Part shown: piece by piece, positions 56,935 through 64,000 of the stretch | Layout of the letters: every line of letters begins with the position of its first letter | Numbering within the stretch: the stretch's first letter is position 1 | DNA from: Mixophyes australis | Lineage: Eukaryota > Chordata > Amphibia > Anura > Limnodynastidae | Direction: 5' to 3' | Length of the DNA stretch: 64,000 nucleotides | Assembly: GCA_036250195.1 (NCBI GenBank) | Contig: JAVHZZ010000009.1 | Span: 39,585,824-39,649,823 of the forward strand | The notes under the pieces: model-generated | What the model saw: the letters and a program-made list of their open reading frames with translations, nothing else | Database searches by the model: none | What the model was told of the DNA's origin: nothing | Made by a program: the position numbers and the translations under genes

Positions 56935-57790
56935 TTATTTTCATAGATTTGTAAAGTGCCACAGTGCTCCGCAGTGCCGTACAGTAGGTAAAACAGGTCA
57001 TACATAAAACAAGGACATACAAGACAGACAAAATATATAGTTCAGTCTTGCAGCAGCATTTAGAATGGATTGAAGTGAGGATATATGGGTGTAGGGGATG
57101 CCAGATAACAGAAGGTTGCTGTAGTCAAGAAGGGAGATGATGAGAGAATGGTTAAGAGTTTTGGTAGCATATTGAGTAAGAAAAGGGTGTATACTGGCAA
57201 TGTTTTTAAGGTGGAAATGATAGGACTGGGAGAGAGTCTGGATGTGATGAATAAAGCAGAGGGAGGAATCACGTGTGACACCAAGACGGCGAGCTTGGGA
57301 GACTAAGGAAATTGTGGTGTTATAGACATTAAGGTAGATTTCAGGGTAGGTAGTGAATCTGTCAAGAGGGAAAGATAATAAGCTCTGTGTTGGATATGTT
57401 GAGCTTTAGGTTGCATTGGGACATCCATGTGGAGATAGCTGAAAGACAGTTGGTTGCACGAGACAGTACAGAAGGGGAGAGGTCGGGGGAAGAGATATAG
57501 ATTTGGGTGTCATCAGCATAGAGGTAGTACTAGAGACCAAATGAGTGAACTAGTGCCCCAAGAGCAGAGAAGTACAATGAAAAAAGTGAAGGGCCATGAA
57601 CAGTGTCTTGTGGGACCCCAACAGATAGTAAGAGTGGAGAGGAGGTAAAACACTAAAAGAATTGTTTGATAAGTAGAGAGTGAACCAGGAAAGAACTGTG
57701 TCTTTAAGGCCAATAGAGTGAAGGGTGTGTAGGAAAATACAGTGATCATCAGTGTCAAAAGCAGCAGAGAGGTTCAGAAGAATGAATACA
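56935..57790 (-). mobile_element. L2 LINE 3' part, minus strand
   Basis: Minus strand: [11 protein letters not shown] (about 57760), SWFTLYLSN, a broken [16 protein letters not shown] segment (about 57480-57530), NLKLNISNTELIIFPS, RRLGVTRDSSL, ATKTLNHSLIISLLDYSNLL and LQSILNAAARL. The 3' end at 56935-56990 reads GTACGGCACTGCGGAGCACTGTGGCACTTTACAAAT with an (AAT)n-type tail. Multiple frameshifts. 5' truncated. Confidence 0.85.
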
Positions 57791-59389
57791 TTTATTTCAT
57801 AATATGGTTAAATACATTTCACCCTTGTAGCTTGTAAATCCATACAGAGAAGATCTGAGAATGCCCATTTTTTCAATTACTTCTTCACCGCCATTCAGCA
57901 TTCCCCCACCCCTGTTACCAATCATCCCTCTTCATTAAGTCCATCACCTCCACCCTGATATTCATGTACCCCCCCCATTACCTTACAGAGACAGTAAATG
58001 CACATTTTATAAGAGCCAGACTCCATGCACCTATTCACATTATGCAGCAACTCTTAGTCACTGGGGCTGCACTGCATAGTGATGAGGTCACCACAGAAAT
58101 AGAATCTTAGCCTATTAGTTACTGGGAGCTGCAAAATCACATGATTAAGTGCAGAGACTACAACTCTGTATGAGACAAGCATCGGGGAGAAGACTGGACA
58201 GCATGCGCCAGGGGAGAAAGACAAAGAGAGGAGCCTGTGATGGGTCTGCCCCATTTAAGCAGAATGGTGCCCATAACTTAGTGAACTGGCTTGGGACCCC
58301 CATATTTTATGAGACTGTGAATATGGCACACAGTTGATGACCACAGGTACAGTACTGCCTCTGTGTTACTATGACTAAAATAAAGATCCCTGTGAATTCA
58401 CTGGACCTTATTTACAAAGTGCATAATGACCACTGAGCAGAGAAAAAACTCTCTTGGAGGTGTTGTGGGCCTTGATTTGCACATGTGCACCTAGATTTCC
58501 TCCAAAGCACATAGGTTTACAGAGCAAGGTAACAATGTTTACAGAAGATCAAAAGTTTGCACCTGCTAATAGACAAAGTGAGAGCAATAATTGCCAAGTG
58601 CAAAAAAGGTGTACTGGTGCACCTAGTTTTGCAGAGCAGTCCAAACAAATGTTCTTTAAATTTACAAAGCCAGAGGAAAGCAGAGTTTATGACATGTCCT
58701 ATATTTTAATGAGACACATCTTGCACCTTCCACTTGCACTTCGGATGAGAAAGGCATTTCAAGGTGCATTTTGGATAATGTAAAACAAAGCTTCAATCAC
58801 GCAAAAGTGCCATGTGTAATAAAGGCAATCCGGATGTTCTGAGAATCTCATTAATAGTCTAAAGTAATTGATGCCATAAATTAGGCTTAACTAAGAATTA
58901 TTTTAGCAGACAAATTGAAAAGTTTAATTTAACGAATGGGGTGGCACCAAAGTGGTAGGAGGTGACGTTTACACTTTTTTCCCAGTATAACTCTACACAA
59001 CTAGACTCACTTCTAGTTTGTGAAAGTGCCTCCCAAAAGCAGAGAGCTTTTGGGAGGCAGACAATCATCATTAATGGGTGCAAAATTAGAGATTTGTGCA
59101 CTGCGCATAAAGGGGCTGAGTCGTATGTAAAATAAACAACATGAATAGGTGTAAATTATGTCCATTTATATTATGTTATTTACATAGTATACAGATACAC
59201 ATGTATCTTAAGATTGTACACACTTTAGTAAGAAACAAATAAAGCATATCATACACTATGGTCCAGAAACCTGAAAACTAAGTGCAGAAGTCAAAAAATC
59301 TTTAGGGCTGTCATCCTGGTAGTGGCAAACTTGAAGGGGGGCAAAGAGTATTAAACCCCTCCTCCCCACACACACACACACTCATAACA
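57791..59389. other. Unclassified stretch
   Basis: No gene recognised. The segment 58400-59120 has inverted-looking ends (TTATTTACAAAGTGCATAATG on one side, GTGCACTGCGCATAAAGGGG on the other) but no convincing terminal repeats. Confidence 0.35.
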
Positions 59390-59840
59390 ACACTAGGCCA
59401 TGCCAACCTGGACTGGTGGTACTATAGCAGAGAAACCCACAGCATGGGGATGCCAGACAACTTTAGGCTGAATTCCCTAGAGTGAATGCGAAAAAATGTA
59501 CTCAGGACAAACCAGTTCTATTCTGAAAGCACAAGGGCTATTTCCATACCACTGGGTGGTCGGTGTGAGTTAATTACTTAAATTAAGTGCCAATATATAC
59601 TTTTTTAGAGTGCACCACTAATCCCAGCATGTCATAACAACCTTTAAGTGGCTGGACATGCTGACAATTGTGTATCTACAAGCTCCAATGATGGCAACCA
59701 GGGCATGCTGACATTTGAGGAACTACAAGTACCAGTATGCCTGGCATTTAGAGCCCACTTGGACCTGTAGTGAACCTTGAAATAAAATTAGAAAAAAACA
59801 TAAATCACTTTATTCTAAATGAATAATCTACCACACATGC

Positions 59841-59845
<5 letters not shown>
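59390..59845. repeat. Dispersed repeat related to 9530-9765
   Basis: Landmarks ACTAGGCCATGCC, GGCACTATAGCAG-like, GCTGGATTCCCTAG-like and CCACTGGGTGGTCGGTGTGAG follow the same order as the repeat inside hAT 2. It continues into sequence with ACTACAAGTACCAGTATGCC, a word common in vertebrate MITEs. Older and more degraded than the copy at 9.5 kb. Confidence 0.5.
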
Positions 59846-59846
<1 letters not shown>

Positions 59847-59891
<45 letters not shown>

Positions 59892-61095
59892 TATTTAATA
59901 ATTTATAAGGCGCCACAGATTCCATAGCACCGGATGCAGAAGCAAGTAACAAATAGCTGAGGTAACATACATAAGTAGCCCAGATGTGTGTGAGTAATGC
60001 TATGGGGACTCACACAGAGTGCAGCAAAAGACGTTACAGAACAAACGAGGGAGTCTGACAATAGACAGACATGGGACAATAGGTAGATAGGACCCTTCCT
60101 GCAAGAGCTTACATTCTAGAGGGAGGTGTGGTGGGACACAGTAGGACCAACTGGGAGAAGATGGAGATGGGAGGTGAGGAAGAGGAGGTGATGAATAGAA
60201 TGGTTAGGAGGTGGTAGGATAGGCAAGCTTGAAAAAATGAGTTTTGAGTGGGCGTTTGAAGGACTGAAGGTTAGGGGAGAGTCAAGTGAGATGCAGTAGG
60301 GAGATCCAAAGATTAGGGGCAGCACAGCAGAAGTCTTAGAGGCAAGCATGGAAGGAGGTAATTTTAGGAGAATTTAGGCGGAGGACAGAGGCAGAGTGGA
60401 ATGGCCGGGTAGGTATGCACATCCAGGCAAGGTCAGAGATGTAAGGGGGAGAAGTGTTGGTAAAGGCTTTGTACATGAAGGTAAGACACTTGAAGTGAAT
60501 TCTGAAATGGATAGGGAGCCAATGAAAGGATTTACGCAGAGAAGTGGAAGCGGTGCGGTGGGAGAGGAAGATGAGCGTAGCCACAGCTTTCTGTATGGAT
60601 TGACGGTCAGAAAAGTGAGAGTTGGGAAGGCCAGTGAGAAGGAGATTGCAATAGTCGAGACGAGAAACGATGAGTGAATAGACCAGGATTTTGGTTGCTT
60701 CCTGAGAGAGTAAGGGATGGATTTTCTCAATGTTACAGAGAAGGAAATGGCAGGATTTGGTGAGGGACTGGATATGAAGGGTAAAGCTGAGGGCTAAATC
60801 AATGGTGACTCTAAGGCAGTGGACTTGCGTGACAGGAAAAAGAATGATGTTGTCAACCAATAGGGGGATATTGGGAGGGATAGCAATATTGGCAAGAAGA
60901 AAGATGATGAGTTCGGATTTGGAGATGTTAAGTTTCAGGAAACACTGTGATATGCAGGTAGCTACAGCAGAAACATCTAAATTCTAGTTTAGGAAGGTGG
61001 GAGAGAGGTAGGGGGAGGAAATTTTTGTGTCATCAACATAGAGGTGGTACTGGAGGCCAAATGATTGAATGAGTTCACAGATAGAGGTGGTAAAC
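59847..61095 (-). mobile_element. L2 LINE 3' part, minus strand
   Basis: A clean 174-codon minus frame (60860-60336) encodes the L2 C-terminus: RVTIDLALSFTLHIQ, SQEATKILVYSLIVSRLDYCNLL, FHWLPIHFRIHFKCLTFMYKAF and PPYISDLAWMCIPTRP. Upstream to 61095 the Y..DDTKIS and CFLKLNISKSELIIF blocks appear with a stop. The 3' UTR runs to about 59900 (CGGTGCTATGGAATCTGTGG on the minus strand) and a long (TTA)n/(AAT)n tail at 59847-59893. This is the best-preserved L2 ORF end in the window. Confidence 0.88.
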
Positions 61096-61296
61096 ACATT
61101 TATTTCCTCATCTACTGTCATCAAGGATGGCACCTCAGGGATCTTCTTATGATAATCCCGGTCCTGGCAAAAAAATAAATCCTCATGTTACAACGCACAA
61201 ATGAGCTCTTAGTGGCAGTGCTGCAATATTTATAACTAGGGGATTTCCCATACCCAGAACATGGGATAAGTGTAACAGAAGAGGTCACTTAGGAAG

Positions 61297-61328
<32 letters not shown>

Positions 61329-62884
61329 TTCTTTATAACAGTCTCTACACACTAAGAAATGTGACCAAATGAAATATTGATTTGAGCTTGCAATAATGGA
61401 GACAGGTGCCTGCCTTTGAACACATGACAGTTAATTAGAGAGTAATTAAGGAGACTAACTAAAAAAGGAGCTGAATCTCTAAGATTTAATTTCCTCTGAA
61501 GAAATCACTGATATGTGATGAAACGCGTCAGCAGATAGGAGAGCAGAACCTCTGTATCTACACCATTCCAGAAAGCGCTTGGATATATCCAGCTTGCCAC
61601 CGGATGTTTGCTTCAAAAACAGAGATTTTTTTCATTATTGATGATCATTTACATATGAGCTGCAGGGAGTACTAGAAGGGATCAGTGGAGACCACGCTCT
61701 GTGACTGCAGAAGCAGCGTGTGTGCGGACAGAGTCTGACACGAGTCAGCTTTCCCATATGGACAGCATTGCTCAAATTCACGGTATTTAATGCATTTGAC
61801 ATCTATTTGATAATCTCTGGAAATCTGTATAGAAAACTTGCTTGTGACTAAGAGTAATTATCAAGCCCTTAAATTACATTATAAAGCTGGCAAAGTGTAC
61901 ATCTGAACTATATATGCATGTTGGATATTGATCCTACTTACCATCTTCTATATGCATGCCGACTATTAAACTGTGGAAGTTTGGATTGCATTTTTGATCA
62001 TCAGCAGTCTAATTAATCAGGATTTTAATGTTCTGATGACAAGCCATTACTGATGAAACAATCTATATGGCTTTATTGACTACATGAATAGGTTTGGAAA
62101 GGAATATTTTTAACTTTCAGCATATTAGAAAGATATCCATACATTGTGTTCTGAGACGAATCGCTGATATAGACAGCTGGTCTGATGACTAGAAAGTATT
62201 GGACCAATATGCCAATATGATTTGCATTTCTCTGTCATTATATAGCTGAAGGCGTAGTTATTAGTGCACAGATTTCTATATATATTTGTATCAAGATTTT
62301 ATGTTTTTTTTATATGTTTTATTTATGATTGTGTATTAAAGTGTGCTATTTTATCTTTTATCAAGCTTCACAGATTCATTCACCAGTTAGCGGTGTTTTC
62401 ACTTTCCAGCGCTTTCATTTTTTCATTTTTGTTAGTTCTTTTTTTTTAGAACCCACAGGTTCTGTACAGCAGCAGGTATTGAACCACTGGCTTTTCGATT
62501 TGATATACACATAGTTTTTCAGCACCAGGATTATTGCTGTGGTTGTTTCACTTAAGAAGCACCCTTTTTTACTATGGTAACTACAAAAATCATTCTTATT
62601 TATTGAATACCATAGGTTTTATAGAGACAGCATATGAGATGAGCAAAACATTTTGCAAAATATGAGCCTTGTTCAATATCTGGCTATAAAATTTAGTACA
62701 TTTTACCATTAGAATGTAGTCTTAACATTTCCCAGTCCTATCTAAACTATACCACACAGCAGACTGAATTGGCTATCATTATTCCAACTAATCATAGACA
62801 ACAAAATCTGTGAAATACAAATTTACCAATACCGTTTGGCTGTGTTGGATACCATCATACCTCGTACACAGCATTGGTGAATGT
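61096..62884. other. Unclassified stretch with a (GATA)n run
   Basis: A (GATA)n microsatellite occupies 61297-61328. Around 61500-62500 is an unassigned repeat-like block starting near CTGAAGAAATCACTGATATG and GATGAAACGCGTCAGC. I cannot name its family. No gene is supported. Confidence 0.4.
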
Positions 62885-64000
62885 TTATTAAGATTTATTT
62901 ATATAACACCAGCATATTCCATAGCACTTTACAATTGGAAAGAACACACAATAAAACAGATAGTGAGGTAAGCGGGCAAGGCTCCCAAGCTTACAATCTA
63001 TAGGAGAATATGAATCACGACTACATATTGTATATTTGTCCAGCCAATTAGGAAAGGAAGAAAGTGGTTAGTGGGCTAAATGATTCAGACACACAGCAAT
63101 GCTAGTCAGGGGTTCAGAGGGTTGATAAAAAGAACACACTCAAGTCTTGTGTGAACTGTATAGAGGGTGGTTATATGGTACCCTAGAGATGTTAAGAGAG
63201 TGGCTGAGGAATTTGATAAGCTAGCCTGAAGAGGAGTGTTTTCAGAGAATGCTTGAAGGCTTGAAGACTAGTGGAAAGCCTTGTTGTTTGAGCGAGTGAA
63301 ATCCGCAAAGTGGGTGCAGCCCAAAAAAAGTCCTGTAACCGAGATGGAGCAGGCAATGAGTGTAGATGAAAGGATCAAGCGGACAGATAGCAAAGTAGGA
63401 AGATAAAAATAGAGTAGATATTTCATCATTTGTGGAATCAAATGAAGAGAAGGTGCCAGAAGGAAGTGGGAAGGAATTTAGTTGTTTTTTTGTCAAGAAA
63501 GAGGATACCATTCCATGACAGATCTTATCAACCTTGTTCTTGAAGTAGAATGCAAGATCCTTAGCACTGAAAGTAGTCGGAGGGTATGGAGAGTTAGGTT
63601 TGAGAAGAGACTTAAACCTATTTAATAGGTATTTGCGGTTAGAAGCTTTATCAGAAATTAGAAATTGTAAATATGTTTGTTTGGCAGTGTCTAGAGCATT
63701 TTAATAGGTGTGATAAATAGCAGTATATGTGGGAAAATCATTAGAGGTACGAGATTTACACCAATGACATTCCGTTTTGCGAGAAAGTTTTTGAAGATGA
63801 GTAACTAGAGTCATTTAATCAAGGGCTGTTGCTCGGGTTTCCTGAAAATGTGATATCAGGAGAGGAGGAAGTAGAAATTGGAAAGAGAAGGTATTGGACA
63901 GAGGTGGACAACTGTTGGAAATATGCGATATGAGGTGGTTTGGTAGAATTAGACACCAGAGTACTGGCGGAGTAGCTTATAAGATGAGGACTATTACGGT
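62885..64000 (-). mobile_element. L2-like LINE with internal deletion, minus strand, cut by window end
   Basis: The right part (about 63340-63990) encodes the pre-RT region: a KxYLQFLISDKASN-like block, RKYLLNRFKSLLKP, YPPTTFSAKDLAFYFKNKVDKI and a CPLDPF motif. The left part (62885-63340) jumps straight to the C-terminal SRLQDFF-like and LQAFKHSLKT-like blocks and the 3' UTR (ATAGCACTTTACAATTGG near 62920). The RT catalytic blocks in between are missing. Typical of an internally deleted LINE copy. Confidence 0.75.

Overview
This window reads as repeat-dense vertebrate DNA, most likely from a frog or another amphibian. I infer this from the mix of L2-type LINEs with (TAA)n-like tails, a CR1/jockey-like LINE, several hAT elements with TAGAGAT termini, a PIF/Harbinger remnant, a Tc1/mariner remnant and class I (gamma/epsilon-like) endogenous retroviruses. 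I found no convincing intact host gene. The only recognisable host-gene sequence is a broken, intronless copy of NSMCE2 (SMC5/6 SUMO ligase) at 6790-7443.

Layout, left to right. 1410-4630 is a hAT element (target duplication 7/8) holding a nearly full-length broken transposase. 4889-5461 is a palindromic MITE. 6231-10199 is a second hAT (8/8 duplication) made of rearranged hAT pieces, the NSMCE2 retrocopy and a nested 528-bp hAT MITE. 10518-15941 is an old minus-strand retrovirus (ERV-A) with pol and env remnants and an L2 inserted in its integrase. 16-20 kb holds L2 fragments and a Tc1/mariner transposase remnant. 20076-26724 is a third hAT (8/8 duplication) whose interior is largely tandem arrays. 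28837-31196 is a hAT-like non-autonomous element followed at once by a 519-bp near-perfect palindrome. 32.4-35.2 kb holds an L1/Tx1-like fragment and a PIF/Harbinger element with convergent MADF and DDE genes.

35719-44165 is the youngest element, a minus-strand provirus (ERV-B). Its LTRs look identical apart from an AT microsatellite, the 4-bp target duplication is intact, the primer site is tRNA-Pro-like, and gag is an intact 571-codon frame. No pol or env frame follows. About 6 kb further on, 46.9-50.75 kb is an older, oppositely oriented relative (ERV-C) that shares the post-gag body and keeps a scrap of integrase. It ends in a truncated LTR abutting a CR1-like LINE. From 52 kb to the end the recognisable content is L2 copies in both orientations, separated by sequence I cannot classify.

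All coordinates of repeats were placed by eye. Target-site duplications and LTR ends are base-level readings. Boundaries of degenerate LINE and pseudogene fragments are approximate.
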